DNA of 20,022 bases from CAKSQF01 sp051867915. GTDB lineage: Bacteria; Bacillota; Clostridia; Oscillospirales; CAG-272. The notes under the pieces are model-generated. The model had not been told where the DNA came from, did no database searches, and worked only from the letters and a program-made list of their open reading frames with translations. The stretch's first letter is position 1. Every line of letters starts with the position of its first letter. The position numbers and the translations under genes were made by a program. The stretch covers positions 1-20,022 of the forward strand of contig JBJDZJ010000040.1 in assembly GCA_051867915.1 (NCBI GenBank), given 5' to 3'. Positions 5,987-12,545 of the stretch are shown here, one piece after another.

Positions 5987-7041
5987 AAGCCAGAGAATCT
6001 TTTGAGAGGATCAGAAACCAAAGAGACAATAAATTCAGCCTTCGGGTCCGGATGACTTTTATGGTTTCTGCGGAAATAGCCGTGAGCGTTTCTGCCGCCT
6101 TTGGTATATCCATTCTTTTGAATAATGTATTTCACATTAAACTCCCTATTTTTCTTGAACTTATTGTGCTGAGTCTGTTTATCGGTGTGTTGGTCACGGG
6201 TTTTATGTCAAAATACTTTTTTGACCCCATAAAAAAACTCGGAGCGGCTATGGAAAAGGTAGCGGACGGTGATTTTAAGATCCGACTGGAGACCAAATCC
6301 TCTTCCAAGGAAATACAGGAAATCTATTCAGGCTTCAATCTGATGACGACTGAACTCAGTGCTATTGAAATTCTTCAGACCGATTTTGTGTCAAATGTCT
6401 CCCACGAATTCAAAACGCCCATCAATGCCATTGAAGGATACTCTACCCTCTTGCAGGACAACGAAAACCTCAATGATGAGCAAAAACAATATGTGGACAA
6501 GATTATTTTCAATACCAAACGACTGTCTACTTTGGTCGGAAGCATCCTGCTTCTTTCAAAAATTGAGAATCAATCCATATCCGTTCATCAAACCTGTTAC
6601 CGTCTGGACGAGCAGATCAGGCAATCCATTGTCGCACTTGAGCCTTCATGGGAAAAGAAGGACATTGAGTTTGATGTGGAAATGGACAGCATTGAATATG
6701 TCGGGAACGAAGGTATGATGCATCATGTATGGGATAATCTGATCGGCAATGCCATCAAATTCAATCCCGAATGCGGTCTGATTCGCATTCGCCTGACCAA
6801 ACAAAACGATGATGTGGTCTTTACCATTGAAGACAGCGGTCCCGGCATTTCCGATGAAGCCAAAAAACACATTTTTGACAAGTTCTATCAGGGGGACAGT
6901 TCACACAAAGAAGAAGGAAACGGCCTTGGTTTGGCGCTTGTGAAAAAAATACTTGCCATTTCAAACGGAGAAATATCCGTTGAAAACATCAGTGGCGGCG
7001 GGTGCCGTTTCACTGTATTCCTTCATATCAAAGCATCATGA
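5983..7041 (+). CDS. Sensor histidine kinase with minimal extracellular loop
   Basis: The 352-residue kinase has two membrane helices (about 22-46 and 56-80) joined by only about nine residues (NNVFHIKLP). It then has a HAMP linker (FDPIKKLGAAMEKVADGDF), a dimerisation domain with phospho-acceptor H141 in VSHEFKTPINAI, and a complete ATP-binding domain: N box WDNLIGNAIKFNP (N252/N256), G1 box EDSGPGIS and G2 box GNGLGLALV (312-320). No sensory domain is present outside, so it fits the intramembrane-sensing class (SaeS, BceS and LiaS types) that detects membrane state or works through partner membrane proteins. The ATGA overlap with the response regulator couples their synthesis. A strong terminator follows immediately. 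The signal is unknown. Confidence 0.94.
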   Translation: MKARESFERIRNQRDNKFSLRVRMTFMVSAEIAVSVSAAFGISILLNNVFHIKLPIFLELIVLSLFIGVLVTGFMSKYFFDPIKKLGAAMEKVADGDFKIRLETKSSSKEIQEIYSGFNLMTTELSAIEILQTDFVSNVSHEFKTPINAIEGYSTLLQDNENLNDEQKQYVDKIIFNTKRLSTLVGSILLLSKIENQSISVHQTCYRLDEQIRQSIVALEPSWEKKDIEFDVEMDSIEYVGNEGMMHHVWDNLIGNAIKFNPECGLIRIRLTKQNDDVVFTIEDSGPGISDEAKKHIFDKFYQGDSSHKEEGNGLGLALVKKILAISNGEISVENISGGGCRFTVFLHIKAS

Positions 7042-7082
7042 AAAGAGGTATCGACTCCATCCGAGCCGATACCTCTTTTTTC
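7041..7082 (+). terminator. Terminator of the two-component operon
   Basis: A 13-bp stem (7041-7053 with 7067-7079, AAAAGAGGTATCG / CGATACCTCTTTT) runs into a T tract. It starts at the kinase stop codon, and its T tract touches the TCAAC of the next operator. Confidence 0.92.
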
Positions 7083-7133
7083 AACAATTGTTGATGTTGA
7101 ATTGAAGTTCAGTTGTAATTAACAGGATATAAT
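7081..7133 (+). promoter_or_regulatory. Triple GTTGA-type operator and promoter of the rhomboid-like/ftsH genes
   Basis: Half-sites GTTGA (7090), ATTGA (7101) and GTTGT (7112) are 11 bp apart, and the last ends 11 nt before TATAAT (7128-7133). An opposing TCAAC at 7081 is separated from the first GTTGA by 4 nt, as in the operator at 5041-5054. There is no TTGACA-like -35 at the proper distance, which fits an activator-dependent promoter. Transcription would start about 60 nt before the TTG at 7199. Confidence 0.75.
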
Positions 7134-7198
7134 TTCATTCGAGCCGAGAAATGCAGGTATGCAAAAACGGAGTAACAAATTCAGAAGGAAGGATAGAA

Positions 7199-7864
7199 TT
7201 GCGTAAAGAACACTGGATCAACAAATTAAACCGAAAATACGGCAGGCACAGCATACGGAATTTGATGACCTATATTGTGGGAGGAATGAGCATCGTCTTT
7301 CTGATGGATCTTCTGGTATATCCCACAACCGGATTTTCGCTCAGTTCAATCCTTGCTTTCGACAGAAACGCCGTTATGCACGGACAAATCTGGAGACTTA
7401 TAACCTTTATTTTTATTCCGCCCGATTCAAGCGTTTTGTTCATACTGTTTTCCCTGTATTTTTATTGGCTTATCGGGAATGAGCTTGAAAATCAATGGGG
7501 CTCTTTCCGGTTCAATATTTACTATCTGTGCGGCATGATCGGCACGGTTATCGCCGGAATAATAACCGGATACGCTGCAAACAGCTATCTGAACTTGTCG
7601 CTCTTCCTCGCTTTTGCACTGATATACCCCGATTATCAGGTGAGGATATTCTTTATCCTTCCGGTGAAAATGAAGTATCTGGCGCTGTTGGATGCACTCG
7701 GGCTGGCGGTCATGTTTGTCATGGATTCATGGTCGGGGCGTATTGCGCTTCTGATCGCTCTCGGTAATGTGATTCTGTTTTTCGGGCGGGACTTTATCGA
7801 CGGCATACAGAATCTCAAACGCAGGTATGAGTGGCGCAGACAAACAGGTCGCCGTCCAAGATAG
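7199..7864 (+). CDS. Rhomboid-fold membrane protein lacking protease residues
   Basis: Using the TTG at 7199, which follows AAGGAAGG by 6 nt, the protein has 221 residues; the frame is also open to an ATG at 7151 that has no ribosome site. It has about six membrane helices in rhomboid order: a first helix after SIRNLMTY, WRLITFIFIP, then IGNELENQWGSFRFNIYYL, as in rhomboid proteases and derlins. The catalytic GxSG serine expected in the next helices is replaced by AANSYLNLSLFLAF, and no histidine occurs in the last helix (IALLIALGNVILFFG). It is therefore probably a rhomboid pseudoprotease. Known rhomboid pseudoproteases bind membrane proteins and hand them to AAA machines, which makes the ftsH gene next downstream suggestive. 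The promoter carries the GTTGA operator. The adaptor role is inference. Confidence 0.8.
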   Translation: MRKEHWINKLNRKYGRHSIRNLMTYIVGGMSIVFLMDLLVYPTTGFSLSSILAFDRNAVMHGQIWRLITFIFIPPDSSVLFILFSLYFYWLIGNELENQWGSFRFNIYYLCGMIGTVIAGIITGYAANSYLNLSLFLAFALIYPDYQVRIFFILPVKMKYLALLDALGLAVMFVMDSWSGRIALLIALGNVILFFGRDFIDGIQNLKRRYEWRRQTGRRPR

Positions 7865-8027
7865 ATGTTTATGAAAGCAATGAAAAATAAATTTGTCTGA
7901 TCTGACGGAATAAATCCTTCCGGATTTGCCAAATCATGAACCCTGAAAATGCCTGCGGATTCATTCGCAGAAAATAAATCCTTTCTTAAAGGACGAAGAA
8001 AATCATAAAATGTTGGGAGGCCTCATT

Positions 8028-9842
8028 ATGAATGAAGTAAAAAAACCGAAAAAACCGTTGATTTTCTATTACGGCATTGTGTTGCTCGTAATCCTGCTCT
8101 TTAATTTGATTGCCGTTCCGTGGCTTGCGGAAAGAAAAATCCAAGAGGTTGATTACGGAACCTTTATGTCCATGACCGAAGCTAACGAAATCGGTCAGGT
8201 TGATGTTCAGAGCAACCGGATTGTATTTACGGATAAGGAAAACAAGCAGATTTATAAAACAGGACTTATGGATGATCCCGGTCTGACCGAACGGCTTCAC
8301 AATTCGGAAGCTGTATTCTCCAGCGAAATAATTGAGGAAACATCGCCTTTCCTCAGCTTTTTGCTGACATGGATTCTTCCTTTTGTCATTTTTTTCGGCC
8401 TCGGTCAGTTTTTGACCAAAAAACTGATGAACAAAGCCGGCGGCGGCTCTGACTCCATGATGTTCAATATGGGAAAGAGCAATGCCAAAGTATATGTGAA
8501 ATCCTCAAACGGAATCAAATTTGACGATGTTGCCGGTGAAGACGAAGCCAAAGAGAATCTGGCTGAAATCGTGGATTATCTGCACAATCCCGGAAAATAC
8601 ACCGAAATCGGTGCATCCATGCCCAAGGGTATACTTCTCGTAGGCCCTCCCGGTACCGGTAAAACCATGCTGGCAAAGGCCGTAGCCGGTGAAGCGGATG
8701 TTCCCTTCTTCTCGATGTCCGGTTCGGAATTTGTCGAAATGTTTGTCGGCATGGGTGCCTCAAAGGTACGCGATCTTTTCAAGCAGGCAAAGGAAAAAGC
8801 TCCCTGTATTGTCTTTATCGACGAGATTGATGCCATTGGCGGAAAGCGTGACGGGCGCATCGGTGCCAATGATGAGCGAGAGCAGACCCTAAACCAGCTA
8901 CTGACCGAAATGGACGGTTTTGAAGGCAACACAGGCGTGATTATTCTTGCCGCCACCAACCGTCCCGAAACGCTGGACCCTGCCCTGACCCGTCCCGGAC
9001 GGTTTGATCGCCGTGTGCCGGTTGAACTGCCCGACCTGAAAGGACGGGAAGAAATCCTGAAGGTTCATGCAAGGAAAATCAAACTGGCTCCCGATGTGAA
9101 CTTTGAACACATTGCCCGGATGGCATCCGGTGCATCCGGCGCCGAGCTTGCAAACATCGTAAATGAGGCTGCCCTGCGCGCCGTTCGCTCCGGTCGGAAG
9201 GCTGCAACGCAAGCGGATCTTGAAGAAAGCATTGAAACTGTCATCGCAGGATATCAGAAAAAGAATGCCATTATGACCGATGAAGAAAAGATGATTGTGG
9301 CCTATCACGAAATCGGTCATGCTCTTGTGGCGGCCAAGCAAACGAATTCTGCGCCGGTGCAGAAGATTACGATCGTTCCCAGAACCTCCGGTGCCCTCGG
9401 GTACACCATGCAGGTGGAAGAAGGAAATCATTACCTGATGAACAAGGAAGAAATCGAAAACAAGATTGCAACATATACCGGCGGCCGTGCGGCGGAAGAA
9501 ATTGCAATCGGATCTGTTACCACGGGTGCTTCAAACGATATCGAGCAGGCCACCAAGCTGGCAAGAGCGATGATTACCCGATACGGTATGAGCGATGATT
9601 TTGATATGGTGGCACTTGAGACTGTGACCAACCAATATCTCGGTGGGGATGCTTCTCTTACCTGCTCTGCCGAAACTGCAAGCGAGATTGACCGCCAGGT
9701 AGTGGATCTGGTTAAAAAACAGCATGAAAAGGCAAAGAAGATCATCACGGAAAACAAATCGAAACTGGATCAGCTTGCACAGTATCTTTATCAGAACGAA
9801 ACCATTACGGGCGATGAATTTATGAGCATACTCAACTCATGA
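8028..9842 (+). CDS. ftsH: ATP-dependent zinc metalloprotease FtsH
   Basis: FtsH is a membrane-anchored AAA+ protease that extracts and degrades membrane and regulatory proteins. The 604-residue product has two membrane helices (about 11-32 and 109-131) around a short outer domain. The AAA module has Walker A GPPGTGKT (206-213), Walker B IVFIDEID (261-268) and the second region of homology TNRPETLDPALTRPGRFDR (310-328). The protease domain has zinc motif HEIGH (427-431), where most FtsH proteins have HEAGH, and a third ligand Asp near 504 in GASNDIEQAT. The catalytic set is complete. The ATG at 8028 follows GGGAGG by 7 nt; an in-frame ATG at 8010 overlaps it. The setting beside a rhomboid-like gene and a two-component system, not beside tilS/hpt, suggests an extra, dedicated FtsH. 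It is probably co-transcribed with the rhomboid-like gene, though 163 nt separate them. Confidence 0.95.
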   Translation: MNEVKKPKKPLIFYYGIVLLVILLFNLIAVPWLAERKIQEVDYGTFMSMTEANEIGQVDVQSNRIVFTDKENKQIYKTGLMDDPGLTERLHNSEAVFSSEIIEETSPFLSFLLTWILPFVIFFGLGQFLTKKLMNKAGGGSDSMMFNMGKSNAKVYVKSSNGIKFDDVAGEDEAKENLAEIVDYLHNPGKYTEIGASMPKGILLVGPPGTGKTMLAKAVAGEADVPFFSMSGSEFVEMFVGMGASKVRDLFKQAKEKAPCIVFIDEIDAIGGKRDGRIGANDEREQTLNQLLTEMDGFEGNTGVIILAATNRPETLDPALTRPGRFDRRVPVELPDLKGREEILKVHARKIKLAPDVNFEHIARMASGASGAELANIVNEAALRAVRSGRKAATQADLEESIETVIAGYQKKNAIMTDEEKMIVAYHEIGHALVAAKQTNSAPVQKITIVPRTSGALGYTMQVEEGNHYLMNKEEIENKIATYTGGRAAEEIAIGSVTTGASNDIEQATKLARAMITRYGMSDDFDMVALETVTNQYLGGDASLTCSAETASEIDRQVVDLVKKQHEKAKKIITENKSKLDQLAQYLYQNETITGDEFMSILNS

Positions 9843-9856
9843 AAGGAGTCAGTACA

Positions 9857-9916
9857 ATGAAAAAGGTTAAAATAATCACCGATTCCTGCGCCGATTTGAG
9901 CGGTAGAACGGCTTGA
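9857..9916 (+). pseudogene. 5' remnant of a degV-family gene
   Basis: The 19-residue reading frame MKKVKIITDSCADLSGRTA has a full ribosome site (GAAAGGAG) and matches the start of DegV-family fatty-acid-binding proteins (KIITDSCADLS is their first strand and loop). The similarity stops at about codon 16, followed by TGA. In another frame from 9903 the sequence reads VERLEQTVQNLIYE and stops at 9945-9947 inside the start of the next gene, as if the end of a different lost gene had been joined to the degV start. This looks like a deletion scar. Confidence 0.7.
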
Positions 9917-9939
9917 ACAAACGGTGCAGAATCTGATTT

Positions 9940-10299
9940 ATGAGTGAGATGAATTGTAATATGGAAATTCGAAAACTGGTATTTTTTCTGTTTTTTATTT
10001 TACTTCTGATTGCAGCTTTACTGTTTACGGTAGCAGGTCTTCTGTTTGCGGCGCCGGAACTTCTGATCGGAGTACTGCGCATCGGACTTGCGGTCGGATG
10101 TATTGCGGCAGGGGCCATCATAACTGTTCCGACGCTTGTATTGGCCGTTGCTTTTATTGTCAGTCAGTTGAAAAACGCCGTAAAAAAGAACGGCAAAAAG
10201 CAAAGCGTAATGAATGATAAAGAAGTTGACGGTCAAATGTCGCCTAAAAGAAGCAAATCAGCGGAATCTGTCTGCCCCAAAATGAAGGAAAATGAATAA
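9940..10299 (+). CDS. Small two-helix membrane protein, unknown function
   Basis: The product has up to 119 residues, with two long hydrophobic segments (about 13-36 and 40-75, the second possibly two helices) and a hydrophilic, lysine-rich tail (from KNAVKKNGKKQ on). I do not recognise a family. The start is uncertain: ATGs at 9940, 9949 and 9961 are all in frame and none has a strong ribosome site. Starts at 9940 and 9949 lie at the stop (9945-9947) of the relic reading frame VERLEQTVQNLIYE, which suggests that the gene was once translationally coupled to an upstream gene now lost. It sits between two gene remnants, so its expression today is doubtful; it may be carried by ftsH transcripts. 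Confidence 0.55.
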   Translation: MSEMNCNMEIRKLVFFLFFILLLIAALLFTVAGLLFAAPELLIGVLRIGLAVGCIAAGAIITVPTLVLAVAFIVSQLKNAVKKNGKKQSVMNDKEVDGQMSPKRSKSAESVCPKMKENE

Positions 10300-10350
10300 T
10301 GTCGGGCAGGTTCTGAGGATACCCGGTGAAAACGGAAAGGATGAAGCAAA

Positions 10351-10419
10351 ATGTTGGAACTTAAAAACATCAAAAAAGATTATCCCGCAGGGGAAGGCGT
10401 AGTAACGGCATTCATTTGA
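10351..10419 (+). pseudogene. 5' remnant of an ABC transporter ATPase gene
   Basis: The reading frame MLELKNIKKDYPAGEGVVTA is the typical start of a MacB/LolD-type ABC ATP-binding subunit, whose next residues would be LKGV and later the Walker A motif. Here it reads FI and stops with TGA at 10417-10419. GGAAAGGATG precedes the start. The remaining gene is absent: 27 nt later begins the hairpin at 10446 that introduces the second Spo0A-C cassette. The truncation may mark the insertion of that cassette or an adjoining deletion. Confidence 0.7.
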
Positions 10420-10445
10420 TGCTTTTTCCGGAATTATACCTTACA

Positions 10446-10478
10446 CCGGGCAGAGTTTTCGTACTCTGCCCGGCTTCT
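10446..10478 (+). terminator. Hairpin before Spo0A-C copy 2
   Basis: An 11-bp stem (10446-10456 with 10463-10473, arm CCGGGCAGAGT) with a 6-nt loop is followed by CTTCTT. It matches the hairpin before copy 1 in stem and loop length. The two differ at stem positions 6 and 11, with compensating changes on both arms (T-A to C-G and G-C to T-A). Confidence 0.7.
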
Positions 10479-10484
10479 TGCATT

Positions 10485-11059
10485 TTATTAACATTTCATT
10501 CACAAATTTCCGTTAGTTTGGTATAACCCCCACGAATGATGGTCCGAATATTTTACCATCTTTGCCCATTCTGACAATTGAAAAAACTGTCAGAATTTGG
10601 TAAAATAATGCTGTCAAACATCAATATTGCAGAGGTGAACACAAAAATGACAACAGATGTCAGAAATACAACCAAAATAACGGTAATTGACGGGTCTTTG
10701 GACTCGGTCAGGGACAATCCGGAGATTCGGATCACGAAAATCCTCCGAGAAATCGGAATGCCCGCTCATGTCAAGGGCTACTACTATGTTCGTGAGGCGA
10801 TTCTGCTGATGCTGAACAGCTCTGACCCCTACTGTCCGACAACCAAGGTGATCTATCCGACGGTGGCTCAGATGTACACCACCACCCCTTCCAAGGTGGA
10901 TCGGGCCATACGGAACGCCATTGATCTGGCATGGGATCACAGCGACTTCGAAGATCTATACCGTTACTTCGGTTACACTGTTCTCGGTCGCAGAGGCAGA
11001 CCCACAAACTGCGAGTTCATCTCCATGATTGCTGATCATGTCCGACTGCAAATGAAAAA
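10485..11059 (+). repeat. Segmental duplication, copy 2 (Spo0A-C cassette)
   Basis: Matches 2140-2714 base for base in length, with about 20 substitutions. The left flank in this copy is an ABC gene remnant, in the other copy tRNA-Pro. The right flanks are unrelated. Confidence 0.95.
10499..10606 (+). promoter_or_regulatory. Tandem promoters and inverted repeat of Spo0A-C copy 2
   Basis: P1 is TTCACA (10499-10504) with TATAAC (10522-10527). P2 is TTGAAA (10578-10583) with TAAAAT (10601-10606). Both have 17-bp spacers. The inverted repeat ATTCTGACA / TGTCAGAAT lies at 10568-10576 and 10588-10596. All match copy 1; the few substitutions upstream of the gene fall outside these boxes. Confidence 0.7.
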
Positions 11060-11072
11060 CTGCAAATATTGA
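10647..11072 (+). CDS. Stand-alone Spo0A C-terminal DNA-binding domain protein, copy 2
   Basis: The 141-residue product is almost identical to the protein at 2302-2718. The differences are KITVIDGS for KITEIDGS, HSDFEDLYRYF for HSDFDVLYRYF, and the tail KNCKY in place of KK, because the duplication ends inside the last codons and the reading frame runs on into local sequence. The recognition helix (TTPSKVDRAIRNAID) is unchanged, so both copies should bind the same DNA. As in copy 1 there is no receiver domain. The ATG at 10647 follows GCAGAGGTG; earlier in-frame starts lie within promoter P2. The stop codon overlaps a strong hairpin. Five of the roughly 20 nucleotide changes cluster in one stretch (around 10949-10961), including the DV/ED change. 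Confidence 0.88.
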   Translation: MTTDVRNTTKITVIDGSLDSVRDNPEIRITKILREIGMPAHVKGYYYVREAILLMLNSSDPYCPTTKVIYPTVAQMYTTTPSKVDRAIRNAIDLAWDHSDFEDLYRYFGYTVLGRRGRPTNCEFISMIADHVRLQMKNCKY

Positions 11073-11114
11073 ATGTGTGGCTGTCGCAAGTACTTATTGC
11101 GACAGCCACACATT
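11072..11114. terminator. Bidirectional terminator, 18-bp perfect stem
   Basis: AATGTGTGGCTGTCGCAA (11072-11089) is exactly complementary to 11097-11114, with a 7-nt loop. It begins in the stop codon of Spo0A-C copy 2 and lies 12 nt after the stop of the converging gene at 11126-11305, so it serves both. Confidence 0.8.
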
Positions 11115-11125
11115 TCAATCCGTCT

Positions 11126-11305
11126 TTATCCTTTTGATAATAGCGTTTGCACATACCGATGCATTTCCTCTTTGGATTTGACCGAATGGCATCCTTCAAT
11201 GAAGGCCTGTTTTTTCTCATCGCTGAGCCCGACGAATTTTTCCATTGCTTCCGGATTCTGTGCAAGAGCCATCCCCAATCCGATCGGCATTTCATAATGA
11301 TCCAT
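11126..11305 (-). CDS. Small conserved hypothetical protein, 59 aa
   Basis: The product MDHYEMPIGLGMALAQNPEA continues with a charged helical part (MEKFVGLSDEKKQAFIEG, then SVKSKEEMHRYVQTLLSKG). I have a sense of similar short proteins in Clostridia (the PIGLGMALAQNPEAM stretch), but no function is known to me. It has no signal or membrane segment. The ATG at 11305 is chosen because GGAGG lies 8 nt before it; the frame runs open to 11347 without another ribosome site. It converges with Spo0A-C copy 2 and shares its terminator. No clear promoter is visible upstream. Confidence 0.75.
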   Translation of the reverse strand: MDHYEMPIGLGMALAQNPEAMEKFVGLSDEKKQAFIEGCHSVKSKEEMHRYVQTLLSKG

Positions 11306-11431
11306 ATCTGTATCCTCCGACTGAGATGGTATTAGTATTTTCGTCAAACTTCCGAATATACATTGACCATGTGCAATACATGTGTCATAAGCCAGGTAAG
11401 GCGCAAAGGGAAAAAATCATGATCCTTCGTA

Positions 11432-11460
11432 TTGACAAACCCGATATTTCGTGATATACT
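11432..11460 (+). promoter_or_regulatory. Promoter of the flavoprotein/cyuA/yitT genes
   Basis: TTGACA (11432-11437), 17 bp, TATACT (11455-11460). It gives a leader of about 130 nt before the ATG at 11595, which contains the inverted repeat at 11536-11557. Confidence 0.75.
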
Positions 11461-11535
11461 TGATTCAGCGGACTGTGTATTATAATAAAATGCAGTCTTT
11501 ATTTTTTGGAAAATGGCACATACTTTATGAGAACG

Positions 11536-11557
11536 GGTATTTGTCAAGACAAATGCC
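11536..11557. promoter_or_regulatory. Inverted repeat in the flavoprotein leader
   Basis: GGTATTTGTC, AA, GACAAATGCC: 10-bp arms with one T/G difference. It lies between the promoter and the ATG at 11595, so it could be an operator or an RNA hairpin. Function is inference. Confidence 0.45.
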
Positions 11558-11594
11558 GATAGACAGCTTTGCGGAAGTTGAATAAGGTGAAGAA

Positions 11595-12464
11595 ATGATA
11601 TACGATACCGCCGTTATAGGCACAGGACCTGCGGGGATTTCCGCCGTACTGAATCTGAAGATTCATGAAAAGAATTTTATCTGGATCGGAAGCCGGAATC
11701 TCAGCGACAAAATCACAAAAGCGGAACGGATCTCCAATTATCCTGGACTGATCAACCTTTCCGGCAAGGAAATGAACGAAATCTTTCGCAAACAACTTGA
11801 CTCCATGGAAATCGGAATCACCGAGCAGATGGTCAACTCCATTATGCCTTTCGGCGATCATTATGCGCTGATGGCAGGCAGTGACTTTTATGAAGCCAGA
11901 ACTGTAATACTGACCACAGGCATTGCCAATGTCGGAACTCTTCCCGGGGAAAGCGAATATGTTGGAAAAGGTGTCAGCTACTGTGCCACCTGCGACGGTA
12001 ATCTGTATCGGGGAAAAACCGTTGCCATCGTATGCAATGCCGCAAGATTCGAGCAAGAGGTTGCTTTTCTCGCCGATCTTGCCGCAAAGGTGTACTACTT
12101 CCCACTCTATAAAGAGGTATCTCTGAGCGCCGCCAATCTTACCATCATGGATCGGAAAGCAGTCGGGATTCTGGGTGATAAGCGTGTAAACGGCGTCAAG
12201 CTGTCAGGGGGAGATATTCTCCCGGTGGACGGCATCTTCTGTCTGCGGGATTCTGTCGCCCTCTCTACCCTTCTGCCGAAGCTGAAGACCGAAAACGGTC
12301 ACATTTCCGTGGACCGTTCCATGGCAACCAATCTTCCCGGAGTATTCGCCGCAGGCGACTGCACCGGTCGCCCATATCAGTATGCAAAATCCGTAGGCGA
12401 AGGCAATGTTGCGGCGCACAGCGTCATCGAATACCTGTCCCGGACAGAAACCTCTTCGAAATAA
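11595..12464 (+). CDS. trxB: Thioredoxin-reductase-like flavoprotein with degenerate NADPH site
   Basis: The 289-residue protein has the fold of low-molecular-weight thioredoxin reductase: FAD-binding VIGTGPAG (7-14), redox-active CATC (C130, C133) in SYCATCDGNLYRG, and the second FAD motif GVFAAGDCTGRPYQYAKSVGEGNVAA (written here as the pattern from about residue 249). The NADPH-binding stretch of standard enzymes, GGGxSAxEEA followed by HRR, is replaced by VCNAARFEQEV and YFPLYK. The nucleotide-binding glycines and the arginines that hold the 2'-phosphate are lost. Clostridia are known to have ferredoxin-dependent flavin thioredoxin reductases with this type of loss, so that is a plausible role. 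It heads a likely operon with cyuA (gap 81 nt). The start follows AAGGTGAAGAA. The electron donor is inference. Confidence 0.85.
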   Translation: MIYDTAVIGTGPAGISAVLNLKIHEKNFIWIGSRNLSDKITKAERISNYPGLINLSGKEMNEIFRKQLDSMEIGITEQMVNSIMPFGDHYALMAGSDFYEARTVILTTGIANVGTLPGESEYVGKGVSYCATCDGNLYRGKTVAIVCNAARFEQEVAFLADLAAKVYYFPLYKEVSLSAANLTIMDRKAVGILGDKRVNGVKLSGGDILPVDGIFCLRDSVALSTLLPKLKTENGHISVDRSMATNLPGVFAAGDCTGRPYQYAKSVGEGNVAAHSVIEYLSRTETSSK

Positions 12465-12545
12465 ACAAACCTTCCCTGCTTTGATTTTCATTCAATGCGG
12501 AACACAAGTAAACGAAGGAATGACCGAGTTACAGTGAGGTAAAGG

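Noticed and set aside
10578..10646. N-terminal extension of Spo0A-C copy 2 from a TTG at 10578
   Set aside because: This stretch contains promoter P2 and the ribosome site of the ATG at 10647; copy 1 has no such open extension.
12465..12545. Possible riboswitch before cyuA
   Set aside because: The 81-nt gap shows no recognisable conserved motif or strong hairpin.
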